Positions 15,633 through 24,411 of a stretch of DNA of 64,000 nt are shown here, piece after piece. The notes beneath the pieces are model-generated. The model was not told where the DNA came from. It worked only from the letters and a program-made list of their open reading frames with translations, and made no database searches. This DNA comes from an uncultured Dorea sp. GTDB lineage: Bacteria > Bacillota > Clostridia > Lachnospirales > Lachnospiraceae. Numbering within the stretch: position 1 is the stretch's first letter; the number at the start of each line of letters is the position of its first letter. The stretch covers positions 1 through 64,000 of the forward strand of contig CAJTRE010000005.1 of assembly GCA_910578495.1 (NCBI GenBank), in the 5' to 3' direction. Position numbers and translations under genes: made by a program.

Positions 15633-16693
15633 CGTTAGAGATAAATCAGATTTGTAATCTGAAATGCCGGTATTGCTATCTAGGAGAGTTAGATAATTCT
15701 AAAATGAGTTATGATACTGCTATTAATTGTATTAGATTAGCTTTTAATAACGTTAAAATACATAAAGATAGGACATTATGGTTTGATTTTGTTGGCGGTG
15801 AGGCATTATTGGATTATAAATTTGTGAAGGAATTAGTTGATTATATTTTGAAGATGAATGAAGGTGAAAATTATAATCTTCAATTTTCACTTACTACCAA
15901 TGGTACTTTACTAACAGAAGATATTGTAGACTGGCTTGCAGAAAATAAATTTAGTTTAAAAATCAGTCTTGATGGGAAAAAACGGATAAATGATATGAAC
16001 AGGATTACTACTCAAGGGTATAGTGTTCATGACAAGGTTACAAGCAATATACCTCTAATAAAGAGATACGAAAAAAAGTCGGGTAAGTATGCTCAAGTTA
16101 CAAATGTTATCACAAGGAATAATTATATATATTATTACGAATCGCTTTGTTATTTGGTGGAGATTGGTTTTAAAATAATTGACACGGCTATTGATTTCTG
16201 TGTTGATTGGACGAATGATGAACTTGAAACTATTTTTGATCAAATAAAAAAATCATATGAGTTTTATATAACCCGGATAGACGAATATGGTATGGAACGG
16301 TTTCATTGGAGTTTTATTGATGAATTGAAAAATTCAGTGAAAGAAAAAAAGAAATTTTATAGTTGTGGAGCTGGTATTGTTTCGTTATATGTAAAGATAA
16401 ATGGAGATTTTTATGCCTGTCCATCTTGTTTTGACAGTAGAATGAAATTGGGAAATATTTATACGGGTTACGATATTGAGAAAATTAATTTTTTGAAAAA
16501 GGTGGATACTTTAAATAATAAATGTAATTCGTGCAAACTATTTTCAGTATGTGGGGCAAAAGGATGTTTAATGCTTAATTTGTCATCGAATAATGATATG
16601 TCAATTCCTAACTATGCTTTGTGTAGTATAGAAAAATTTATGTATAATTTTTACCAAAGTAAATATAGTCATACGGAGGTACAACATGACTAA
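15620..16693 (+). CDS. Radical SAM/SPASM peptide maturase 2
   Basis: A 357-residue relative of the preceding enzyme. It has Cys12-x3-Cys16-x2-Cys19 (Cys-Asn-Leu-Lys-Cys-Arg-Tyr-Cys-Tyr), Phe-Val-Gly-Gly-Glu-Ala-Leu, Thr-Thr-Asn-Gly-Thr, and a SPASM end with Ser-Cys-Gly-Ala-Gly, Tyr-Ala-Cys-Pro-Ser-Cys and Cys-Asn-Ser-Cys-Lys ... Val-Cys-Gly-Ala-Lys-Gly-Cys ... Leu-Cys-Ser. The start ATG follows AGGAGG within the end of maturase 1, and its stop overlaps the start of maturase 3, so the three are translated as a unit. The two lookalike enzymes may modify different positions or different peptides. Confidence 0.9.
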   Translation: MYAMTLEINQICNLKCRYCYLGELDNSKMSYDTAINCIRLAFNNVKIHKDRTLWFDFVGGEALLDYKFVKELVDYILKMNEGENYNLQFSLTTNGTLLTEDIVDWLAENKFSLKISLDGKKRINDMNRITTQGYSVHDKVTSNIPLIKRYEKKSGKYAQVTNVITRNNYIYYYESLCYLVEIGFKIIDTAIDFCVDWTNDELETIFDQIKKSYEFYITRIDEYGMERFHWSFIDELKNSVKEKKKFYSCGAGIVSLYVKINGDFYACPSCFDSRMKLGNIYTGYDIEKINFLKKVDTLNNKCNSCKLFSVCGAKGCLMLNLSSNNDMSIPNYALCSIEKFMYNFYQSKYSHTEVQHD

Positions 16694-17933
16694 TTCTATT
16701 AAAAACTTGTCTATTTATAGACATAAAAATAAAATCATATTGTTAAATATAAAAAATCACAAGTGGGTGAAAATGTCTGAGGCATTGTATAATGAAAAAA
16801 TGTGTAATCCTGATAAATTTTGTGATGAGCTTCAGGAAAGATTTTCTATATTTTCAAAAGATAAAAGTTTAAATATGAACAAAATTCGTTCTATTTATTT
16901 TGCAGTAACAAGAAAATGTAATTTAAATTGTCAGTTTTGTTCTATGAAGTCAAGTCCATTTGTAAATACAGATAAAGAATTGTCATATGAAGAAATACTT
17001 AAGCATGTAATACCAAAGGTAAATGAAATCAACCCCCAAAAAGTTATTGTTACAGGAGGAGAACCAACTGTTAGAAAAGATATTGGTTTGATATTAAAAA
17101 GTCTATCTGAGGTTACTGGAAAAGAAAGAATTGTATACCAAACTAATGGAATTTTATTAACGGAGGATATTGTCATTGAGTTTTTGAAATATGTTGGAAC
17201 ATTTGAATTAAGTATAGAAAACTTGTTTGAAAATCCAGTGCTTTTAGATAAAATGGAAAAAATATTTCAAGTAATTAAAAGTCATAATGGTATGTTGAAT
17301 TTTTCTTTTGTAGCAGATAGAAATACGTTAGACTACATCTATAAAGCAATTGATCTGGTACACAAATATCAAGCAAGTTTTATATTTAGAATTGTTGCAC
17401 CAATTGGACGTGCGCTGGATAATGAAGAATTATTTTCTGAAGCTGATATTAAAGAGATTTACAATGGTATTTATGAATATATATTAAAAAAAGAGTATTA
17501 TGAAGATAACATTGTTAATGCTTTTTTGAGTGGAGTGCAGGTTAAAAAAAGTTGTGGTGGATATGGAAATATACTATCAATAAAGCCAGATGGTAAGTTG
17601 TCTTTATGCTGTAACATTGATGATGTTAGTTGTGAAATAGGTGATATACGAAAGAATAGTATTGAACAAATTAAAAATAGTATTGAGAAGAAAATAGATG
17701 ACATAGAAATTAAAAGAATGTTTTTGGTTGATGAGATGAAAGGGTGTCAGGAGTGTTCAGTAAAGTATTTCTGTAGTGGTCCATGTGCAGCCGAAGTATT
17801 AGTTTCGCATAGTCGGCCAAGTTGCAAACAGAAAAAACGGTTGTTGAAGTATATGATGTTTGATTACGATGAACGCTTGGACGTTAAAGAAAACATTCAA
17901 AATCTTCTTATTGCTTTAAATAATGAAATATAG
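16686..17933 (+). CDS. Radical SAM/SPASM peptide maturase 3 with N-terminal RRE-like segment
   Basis: A 415-residue enzyme, more distant from the first two. About 70 residues precede the radical SAM motif (Cys78-x3-Cys82-x2-Cys85, followed by Ser-Met-Lys-Ser-Ser) and have the beta-strand and winged-helix-like character of a PqqD-type recognition element (Ile-Tyr-Arg-His-Lys-Asn-Lys-Ile ... Lys-Trp-Val-Lys-Met-Ser-Glu-Ala). Val-Thr-Gly-Gly-Glu-Pro-Thr is the SAM motif. The end has Cys-Gly-Gly-Tyr, Leu-Cys-Cys-Asn and Cys-x2-Cys-x5-Cys-x3-Cys SPASM ligands. It would recognise the leader and may be the main precursor-binding enzyme. A strong terminator follows. Confidence 0.87.
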   Translation: MTNSIKNLSIYRHKNKIILLNIKNHKWVKMSEALYNEKMCNPDKFCDELQERFSIFSKDKSLNMNKIRSIYFAVTRKCNLNCQFCSMKSSPFVNTDKELSYEEILKHVIPKVNEINPQKVIVTGGEPTVRKDIGLILKSLSEVTGKERIVYQTNGILLTEDIVIEFLKYVGTFELSIENLFENPVLLDKMEKIFQVIKSHNGMLNFSFVADRNTLDYIYKAIDLVHKYQASFIFRIVAPIGRALDNEELFSEADIKEIYNGIYEYILKKEYYEDNIVNAFLSGVQVKKSCGGYGNILSIKPDGKLSLCCNIDDVSCEIGDIRKNSIEQIKNSIEKKIDDIEIKRMFLVDEMKGCQECSVKYFCSGPCAAEVLVSHSRPSCKQKKRLLKYMMFDYDERLDVKENIQNLLIALNNEI

Positions 17934-17938
17934 AATTT

Positions 17939-17977
17939 AGGGTGTGACTGTATGATGAGACAGTCACACCCTTTTGT
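17939..17977 (+). terminator. Rho-independent terminator after the radical SAM operon
   Basis: AGGGTGTGACTGT (17939-17951) pairs with ACAGTCACACCC (17960-17971) around an 8-base loop, followed by CTTTTG. It ends the maturase transcript. Confidence 0.88.
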
Positions 17978-18212
17978 AAAATTAAAAAGAATAAACTATT
18001 AGTATGTAACTATAACTATTTAAATATAAAGTGCAAACATATAATATAATACATATAAACTCAGAGAATAGAGCTTATTCTGGTAAGGCGTGGTCTGATG
18101 GAATCTAATACAAATTAGTTGACATACTATTGGCAGTTGTGGCAGAATGTGGCTAACAGGTATTTTGTGATAGTGTTAATTAGATATATGTATTACAAAA
18201 GGAGGAGACCGT

Positions 18213-18929
18213 ATGTTGAAGATTGCTATTTGCGACGATGAAAGTACATTTTTGGATAATATAGAAATGTTTGTAAAGAAATATGAGAAAGAGCGGGGAA
18301 CTCAAATCTTTTTAAAGAAATATTTATCTGGATTAGATTTAGAAGATTCTTTGAATCTAAAGTTTGATATAGTATTTTTAGACATAAATATGCCAGGTAT
18401 AAATGGCATGGAGTTAGCAAAAGGTATAAGAAAGAAAGATGAGCATACAATTATAATGTTCTTGACATCTTTAAAAGAGTATGTTTTTGAAGGATATCAG
18501 GTAGAAGCATCTGGATATCTAACAAAACCAATATCATACAAAAGATTTTCATCAGAATTAGATAGAGTTGCCAAAAAGGTTTTAAGAGATTCGGCGCTAT
18601 TCATTTCAATAAAAAATAATAATGATTATTTCAATATAAACTGTTGTTCTATTTATTATTTTGATGTTGTTAATCGAATTATAAATATACATACTGCTGA
18701 TACTACTTATTTATGTAGCAATAAAACATTACAAGATTTTGAAAAAGAATTAGATCCCTATTTATTTTTCAGATGTTATAATAGCGTTATAATTAATTTA
18801 ATGTATGTAGAAAGTATAAAAGGATATGAAATTTCCTTAATAAATGGAGAAAAAATGCCTTTGAGCAGAAGTAAGAAAAAGGATTTATTAAAAAAAATGT
18901 CGTATTACTTAGGAAAATATGAGTTATGA
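18213..18929 (+). CDS. LytTR-type response regulator (AgrA-like)
   Basis: A 238-residue regulator that begins after GGAGGAG. The receiver domain has the acidic pair near residue 9, the phosphorylated Asp in Val-Phe-Leu-Asp-Ile-Asn-Met-Pro-Gly, Thr-Ser in the position of the switch residue, and Lys near 108. From about 135 to the end there is a LytTR DNA-binding domain (Cys-Ser-Ile-Tyr-Tyr-Phe-Asp, Phe-Phe-Arg-Cys-Tyr-Asn-Ser-Val, Pro-Leu-Ser-Arg-Ser). LytTR regulators paired with GHKL kinases typically control peptide production by cell density. It overlaps the kinase by 4 bases. Likely targets are the precursor promoters in this island. Confidence 0.92.
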   Translation: MLKIAICDDESTFLDNIEMFVKKYEKERGTQIFLKKYLSGLDLEDSLNLKFDIVFLDINMPGINGMELAKGIRKKDEHTIIMFLTSLKEYVFEGYQVEASGYLTKPISYKRFSSELDRVAKKVLRDSALFISIKNNNDYFNINCCSIYYFDVVNRIINIHTADTTYLCSNKTLQDFEKELDPYLFFRCYNSVIINLMYVESIKGYEISLINGEKMPLSRSKKKDLLKKMSYYLGKYEL

Positions 18930-20194
18930 TAAGAGAAATTCTGATTTCTATTTGGGCACTGTATAATACATTATTGTTTTTTATTGCATATAAAAAATTT
19001 TTGCCAGATAACAAAAAAATTAAATCCATAATAACAACCTGTATTTTCATAGTGTTCCTTCTTTTACCTTTGTTAAATGTGCATATTCTTTATAGGTACT
19101 TAATTATAGGAATGTCTATTATAATAATTATGTATTTTAGTACAAGTAAATTTAAGGTATCAATATTATATACACTATTATTTATTCAAATAATTTCAGC
19201 TAGTATTTCAATCTCAGTTAGTAATATTGGATTACTGTTTAATGTAAATTTATGGAATATACAGTTGAGGAATGCTATAATTTTATTATTATTTCATTTA
19301 TTTACTGAGACGATTGGTGTTATCATATTGAAAAAAGCATTTAATAGTCTGAGCTTTGATGTTAACGAGTTGATAAATTGGACAGTATTGTTGCCATATA
19401 TTGTTACATTAGTGATAGTTGTTTTTTTAGAAGATTCAATAAGCAACAGTGATAATAAATTATTTATTACATCAATTATTTTTTTGATTGGTATATTAAT
19501 ATTGATTAATTCAAATTTTATGTGTTTGGGAATGGTTGAAAAGTATTTATCAAGTAAAAAAATAGAATTAGAAGAAGAAATGAACATTGCACAAATTAAA
19601 CTTCAGTATGATTACTATAAAAATAGGGAAGAAGATATGATTCATGTCAGACGTATTTATCACGATATGAAAAATCATTTACTAATTTTAAATAGTAGAA
19701 GTATAGAAAATTCAGATCTTGTTCAATACGGGGAATCTTTGCTTGACCAAATTAATAAAATTGAAACTTATATAGATACAGGAAACAAATTCTTAGATAT
19801 CATTCTCAATGACAAATATAAAAAAGCATTAAAATATAATATTTCTATAGATATTGATGCTAATATGAAACTCGCTAATTGGATAGACGATTTTGACTTG
19901 TGTACATTATTTGGAAATCTACTTGATAATGCTATAGAAGCATCAATTAAAGAAGAAAGTAAGAGATATATTAATGTTAGGGCAAAGGTAATAAAGTCTT
20001 TTTTAACAATATCCGTAGAAAACAACACTGTAGAAGGGGAAGAGATTGATTTTGTATCACGTAAGGACGATCAAGAAAATCATGGATTTGGGATGAAAAA
20101 TATCAAAAATGTGATCAATAAGTATAGCGGGGAAATGACATTTGAAACTAATAATTCTTGCATTTCAATTTTTGTAATGTTAAATAAAGTGTAA
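18926..20194 (+). CDS. GHKL-type sensor histidine kinase (AgrC-like)
   Basis: A 422-residue membrane kinase with about six hydrophobic segments in the first 200 residues, then a dimerisation helix with the phospho-acceptor in Tyr-His-Asp-Met-Lys-Asn-His, and a GHKL ATP-binding domain with Asn-Leu-Leu-Asp-Asn-Ala-Ile-Glu-Ala-Ser (N box) and Gly-Phe-Gly-Met-Lys-Asn-Ile. This is the architecture of peptide-sensing kinases such as AgrC. There is no agrB or agrD gene nearby, so the ligand is more likely one of the island's own modified peptides. It is followed by a terminator at about 20417. Confidence 0.9.
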   Translation: MIREILISIWALYNTLLFFIAYKKFLPDNKKIKSIITTCIFIVFLLLPLLNVHILYRYLIIGMSIIIIMYFSTSKFKVSILYTLLFIQIISASISISVSNIGLLFNVNLWNIQLRNAIILLLFHLFTETIGVIILKKAFNSLSFDVNELINWTVLLPYIVTLVIVVFLEDSISNSDNKLFITSIIFLIGILILINSNFMCLGMVEKYLSSKKIELEEEMNIAQIKLQYDYYKNREEDMIHVRRIYHDMKNHLLILNSRSIENSDLVQYGESLLDQINKIETYIDTGNKFLDIILNDKYKKALKYNISIDIDANMKLANWIDDFDLCTLFGNLLDNAIEASIKEESKRYINVRAKVIKSFLTISVENNTVEGEEIDFVSRKDDQENHGFGMKNIKNVINKYSGEMTFETNNSCISIFVMLNKV

Positions 20195-21233
20195 ATTGAT
20201 TTTTTACCGTATCTACGGTGTGGCAGCGAACAATATGAAGGAAGGAACTTGTGAAATATTTTTAAGGCGAAGTTCACATAAATAAGGAAACCGTTTATTT
20301 TTAAAATATTAGATGGTATTATATAAGGCAAATTTATAAAATATAAGTAAGGGGTTGTCAGGAAATCAATGTCAATAAGTTAAGGATTATCCCAACAACT
20401 TCGTTATGAATTATCAAATAGCTAAGAGCAGATATTTCTGCTTTTGGCTATTTTTGCGCATAGCAAATAAAAGTAAGCACTTAAATTTTGAGGTGACTAT
20501 GAATTTATCACTTTATCGTTCATAATAATGATAGCAGATAGATTTTTTACTCCATTACTTTTGATAGGAAGTAGGAATTCACTACTATTTGTTGGAGATT
20601 TCATTATGAGTAGTAAACGTATTTCAGGGTGTTTTGGATGAATGGTGAATATTCCGGATGGTATTACATCAGCTGTCCGGTGATATGGAAATCACTTTTT
20701 AGATCCGTTTTTGTGCATACCGAATCATAATTTCTGTTGAGACATTGGTAAAGACTGCTACGCACCGCAGATGCGGCAAGGTTTTGACCAATATCCAAAC
20801 AGAAATGGATAAGTCATCAAGGACAAAATAGGCGATTTCCGAGTACTGGAACTCTGATTTCCAAATTTCCGGAAGTGCGATTTCATCGCACAAGAATATT
20901 CATGAATGGGCGGTGACATGAACATGGGATTTCTCCCAACTGTTTTTATAATGCTGTCAGCAGGCTGCGTAAAAGAGCTTGCCAGATGATTATTCCCGGG
21001 ATTTCTGAGCCACGGCGGCTCTGCCGCACCGTAATATTCAGATACCTGATCCATCTCGAAAAGCCAGCATTTTTGATATGACATCCCATAAACAGGATGT
21101 TGTTCAGATTGCTATAGAACTGGATAAATCTCCAACGGAATTGATTTCAATGGAACGAAAGCACAAAATATTGCTACGTTACTCATAAATTACGTTTGTG
21201 CCAAAATGATAGATGCAAGTGTTTTACTCTATT
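20195..21233. other. Gene-poor stretch between the kinase and the IS66 remnants
   Basis: About 1 kb without a confident gene. It contains a terminator (20417-20456) and a 36-residue open frame at 21078-21188 (Thr-Ser-His-Lys-Gln-Asp-Val-Val start) that has no recognised relative. Other open frames here are on the minus strand, fragmentary and unconvincing, consistent with decayed transposon DNA. Confidence 0.5.
20417..20456 (+). terminator. Terminator-like hairpin after the kinase
   Basis: AAATAGC...AGCAG (20417-20431) pairs with CTGCT...GGCTATTT (20438-20453), followed by TTTT. Confidence 0.7.
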
Positions 21234-21440
21234 TTAGTTTTGGCAGTTTACTGTTACAGTCTCGCTCCATGGAGCAAGCTGTTCATCTGACATTTTCTCG
21301 TTTGTTCGTTGTGATAAGAGATATGCCAGATATTTATAGACATTCAGATTATTCGCTTTTGCCCTCTCAACTATTGTATACGCAATAGTACTGGAAGCTA
21401 CTCCTTTCGGACAGACACTGAATAACCAATTCTTCTTGTT
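21234..21440 (-). pseudogene. IS66-family transposase, C-terminal remnant
   Basis: On the minus strand the sequence encodes Asn-Lys-Lys-Asn-Trp-Leu-Phe-Ser-Val-Cys-Pro-Lys-Gly-Val-Ala-Ser-Ser-Thr-Ile, then Ala-Lys-Ala-Asn-Asn-Leu-Asn-Val-Tyr-Lys-Tyr-Leu, matching the conserved C-terminus of IS66 transposases. The first 25 residues of the open frame are unrelated. Only about 65 residues remain. Confidence 0.75.
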
Positions 21441-21456
21441 ATGTTCGACAGAATAT

Positions 21457-21690
21457 AATAAGAAAAACTTGAAGATGATTGATACGATCCACGGTCCCCA
21501 TTCTTCAGCAATCATTTATAGTATTGCTGAAACAGAAAGGGTAAACAACCTAAAGTTATATGATTACTTCATGTATCTCTTTGAGGAGATTCCAAAACAT
21601 ATGAATGAAAAAGATTGTTCCTTTATAGAAGATCTGTTACCACGGTCTCAAAACTTCCAGAAGAAATTAGAAACCAACAGTAAACAGTAA
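21457..21690 (+). pseudogene. Second IS66-family transposase C-terminal remnant, opposite orientation
   Basis: On the plus strand the sequence encodes Asn-Lys-Lys-Asn-Leu-Lys-Met-Ile-Asp-Thr, His-Ser-Ser-Ala-Ile-Ile-Tyr-Ser-Ile-Ala-Glu-Thr and an end with Ile-Pro-Lys-His-Met-Asn-Glu, again the IS66 C-terminal pattern. Both remnants break at the same residue (the Asn-Lys-Lys-Asn site), placing the two fragments head to head across about 17 bases. Confidence 0.75.
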
Positions 21691-21720
21691 CCGCCCGATA
21701 TGGCGGTTCTTATTTTTTTT
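21689..21720 (+). terminator. Terminator after the IS66 remnant
   Basis: AACCGCC (21689-21695) pairs with GGCGGTT (21702-21708) over a 6-base loop and is followed by CTTATTTTTTTT. Confidence 0.85.
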
Positions 21721-21900
21721 AGGTACTCGTGTTTGAGTGTTTACATATAAAAAATTTGTATGGATAGTAGAATGGGAATACGTGAATATAGTAATAACGA
21801 TATCATGCTTGGCAAAATACGCAAAAAAAAATACAATGTAGACAGAATATAAGAATAAAGATATTTTAAAGGTTATAATTTGAAAATAAGGAGAATGGAA

Positions 21901-23553
21901 ATGAATAATTATTTTATGTACTTAAAAAAATATTTACTGAGCCAAAAGATAAGAGTAATAGTGATACTTATTTGTACAATTATTCAAAGTGGAGTTTCTA
22001 TTATTATTCCTTATATTTATAAAATACTTATTGATGATGTGTTTCCTAAAAAACAGGTTTATGATTTTTATTGCTGTATATTAATTTTATTTGTGGGTTT
22101 TATAAGTAATTTTTTATTTAGCACAGCAAAAGATTATTTTACTGCGGTTACTTCTGAGATGATTGCTAAAAATATAAAAAGTGATTTGAATATAAAATTA
22201 AATCATATAGAATATAGGTTTTACGACAACCACACTGTAGGAGATATAGTATCTAAGTATAATAAGGAAATTGATATAATAAAAAATAATTTTGGCGTTT
22301 TAGTTCTTAAGGCATTTGGAAATATTTTGATATTCTTGGGTGCCTGTCTTATGATTTTTAAAATAAATAAGAAGGTAATGATTTTATCCATATTTTTTAT
22401 TTTAATATATGCATTATCAAATATATTATTTGGTAAGAAGATAAATGTTTTGTCACATTCAGTTATGAGAGCAAATGGTGAGGTTGTGGATAGAGTAACT
22501 GATAATTATAATACTGCAATACTTTCTAGAATTTATAATTTGGAAAATTATGTAAAAAATAAATTTCAAACTGTTTATAATAAATATTTTAAGACTCAAA
22601 TCAAGTTTGAATTTATCTGTTGTTTGAATATAAATTTAAGTATTTTTATTATATACATGCTTGCTATTATAATTTGGTTAATAGGAGGACAGGCAATATT
22701 CAACGGTTCAATTAGCATAGGAAGTATTATTCTCTTAATTAATTATCAAGGTATGTTACTATCACCAGTTAATTTTTTCTGTGAATTTGGTAATAGTTAT
22801 AACGAAGTTAATGCTGCTATAAAAAGATTAGAGGATATAATGAATGAAAAAGAAGAAAGAAAAAATGGTATTATATTAAACCAAAAAATAGAACAAATCG
22901 AAGTGAAAAATTTAGAATTTAGTTATAATAAGGGAAAACCTATTATAAGTAAATTATGTATGAAGATTAATAAGGGGCAAATTGTCGGTATATATGGTTC
23001 GAGTGGCTGTGGGAAGTCTACATTAATAAAACTTTTACTAGGGCTGTATGCACCTACTTCTGGAGAAATTTATTTTAATGATTATAGACTCTCTGAACTT
23101 AATTTGTATTCTGTTAGAGATAAAATTTCTGCTGTAATGCAAGACTCACTTTTTTATATGGGTACTATAGCGGAAAATATACTTTTTGATGAAGAAGATG
23201 TAACGCAAAATTGTGTGAGGATTTGTAAATCGCTTGATATTTATAATGAAATAGTCCGAATGCAAGACCAATGGGATACGGAGTTGACTTCAAATGCTAG
23301 TAATTTATCTGGAGGACAAAAAAAACGACTTGATTTAGTAAGGGCCTTAACAAAAGCACCAGATATCTTAATTTTAGACGAAAGTACATCTCCATTAGAT
23401 GAGGAGAGGAGGCGAAGATTATATGACACATTGCAAAGTATAAAAAAGGAGATGATTATTATTGTAATAACTCATAATAACGATTATGAGATTTTTGACA
23501 AAATTATTAACTTAAATGAATATAGGGAGGGAACTTATGAAAAAAATAAGTAA
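21901..23553 (+). CDS. ABC exporter (membrane plus ATPase), peptide export
   Basis: A fused membrane-ATPase half-transporter of 550 residues. Six hydrophobic helices lie in the first about 320 residues; the ATPase part has Walker A Gly-Ser-Ser-Gly-Cys-Gly-Lys-Ser-Thr, the signature Leu-Ser-Gly-Gly-Gln-Lys-Lys-Arg, Walker B Ile-Leu-Ile-Leu-Asp-Glu-Ser and the H-loop Ile-Thr-His. No N-terminal C39 peptidase domain is present, so it cannot trim leaders. ATG 21901 lies seven bases after AAGGAG; the upstream ATG at 21895 directly abuts it. The stop overlaps the start of the phospholipase-like gene by 17 bases. Likely exports the modified peptides. Confidence 0.9.
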   Translation: MNNYFMYLKKYLLSQKIRVIVILICTIIQSGVSIIIPYIYKILIDDVFPKKQVYDFYCCILILFVGFISNFLFSTAKDYFTAVTSEMIAKNIKSDLNIKLNHIEYRFYDNHTVGDIVSKYNKEIDIIKNNFGVLVLKAFGNILIFLGACLMIFKINKKVMILSIFFILIYALSNILFGKKINVLSHSVMRANGEVVDRVTDNYNTAILSRIYNLENYVKNKFQTVYNKYFKTQIKFEFICCLNINLSIFIIYMLAIIIWLIGGQAIFNGSISIGSIILLINYQGMLLSPVNFFCEFGNSYNEVNAAIKRLEDIMNEKEERKNGIILNQKIEQIEVKNLEFSYNKGKPIISKLCMKINKGQIVGIYGSSGCGKSTLIKLLLGLYAPTSGEIYFNDYRLSELNLYSVRDKISAVMQDSLFYMGTIAENILFDEEDVTQNCVRICKSLDIYNEIVRMQDQWDTELTSNASNLSGGQKKRLDLVRALTKAPDILILDESTSPLDEERRRRLYDTLQSIKKEMIIIVITHNNDYEIFDKIINLNEYREGTYEKNK

Positions 23554-24391
23554 AGCTACTGTTCTAGTATTATCCCTGATAATGATTGGAGGTAGCACGA
23601 GGGTTAATTCCTATGCTGCTGAAACCACTAATGATATACTCCCAAAACAAATTTTAGATATTGCTGATGGCAGTGACGAAATTTATGGAGAAGGTGTAAG
23701 TATTGAACACACAGAAGGTGGACAAAGTGATGCTAGATTTGTCAGTGGAGGAATTGATCATACACACCAATATATTGTTGCTAATGCACTATTAGTATTG
23801 GGAAATGATATTGGACTTGGAATGTTTACAAATACTGATTATGTTGATACATTAATGATAAGTGCAGATTGGCCGGATAGATTAGGGAATGAAACTGATG
23901 CAGGTACATTTGCAGGACATTTTTATGATCCAGATACAGAAAAAAATTGGCTGGGACAGACGAACCCTACAGCAAAAACTCGTGCATTAAGCTATCTGGA
24001 TAAAGCTATAAAAGCGTATAATGATGGTATGGAGGAGTCTGCAGCGGTTTATCTCGGAAGAGGTTTACATTATGTGGCAGATTTAAATGAGCCCCATCAT
24101 GCTTCAAATCTAACAGCTATTAATAGTAATCACTCTGAATTTGAAAAGTATGTGGATGAGCATCGTAATGAATATAAGATAAAAGGAAATAGCCTTTCAA
24201 ATAATATTTACGAATCAGCTAAAAATAGAAATATAGAATTTATTATAAAAGAGTATGCCCATAAAGCAAAATCACTTGCTTCAAAGGCTCAAAACACGAA
24301 TACTTATGGTGAAGTAGGGAAAGCTTGCGTTGAAAATGCTATTATTAATGCAGTTTTATACATATACTCCTTTGAGAGCTCGGTATTATAA
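23537..24391 (+). CDS. Secreted zinc-dependent phospholipase C-like protein
   Basis: A 284-residue protein with a signal peptide (Met-Lys-Lys-Ile ... Ser-Tyr-Ala-Ala). The mature part resembles the catalytic domain of the zinc-dependent phospholipase C/alpha-toxin family: Thr-His-Gln-Tyr-Ile-Val (first His), Asp-Trp-Pro-Asp-Arg, Gly-His-Phe-Tyr-Asp-Pro-Asp-Thr, Gly-Leu-His-Tyr-Val-Ala-Asp-Leu-Asn-Glu-Pro-His-His and His-Ser-Glu-Phe-Glu. All main zinc ligands are visible except the N-terminal Trp. There is no C-terminal PLAT membrane-binding domain. It follows GGGAGGG and overlaps the exporter, so it is part of the same transcript. Enzyme activity, target and whether it helps or protects the producer are unknown. 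Confidence 0.85.
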   Translation: MKKISKATVLVLSLIMIGGSTRVNSYAAETTNDILPKQILDIADGSDEIYGEGVSIEHTEGGQSDARFVSGGIDHTHQYIVANALLVLGNDIGLGMFTNTDYVDTLMISADWPDRLGNETDAGTFAGHFYDPDTEKNWLGQTNPTAKTRALSYLDKAIKAYNDGMEESAAVYLGRGLHYVADLNEPHHASNLTAINSNHSEFEKYVDEHRNEYKIKGNSLSNNIYESAKNRNIEFIIKEYAHKAKSLASKAQNTNTYGEVGKACVENAIINAVLYIYSFESSVL

Positions 24392-24411
24392 CTAATAGGA
24401 AGGTGAATTTT

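Noticed and set aside
17934..18212. Possible agrD-like signal peptide gene before the response regulator
   Set aside because: No start codon with a ribosome-binding site and no short peptide with the agrD pattern is present.
20700..21100. Minus-strand frames as coding genes
   Set aside because: They overlap each other in different frames, lack ribosome-binding sites and show no family pattern.
21901..23553. Exporter as a bacteriocin-processing transporter (C39 type)
   Set aside because: The N-terminus begins directly with a membrane domain; no Cys protease motif is visible.
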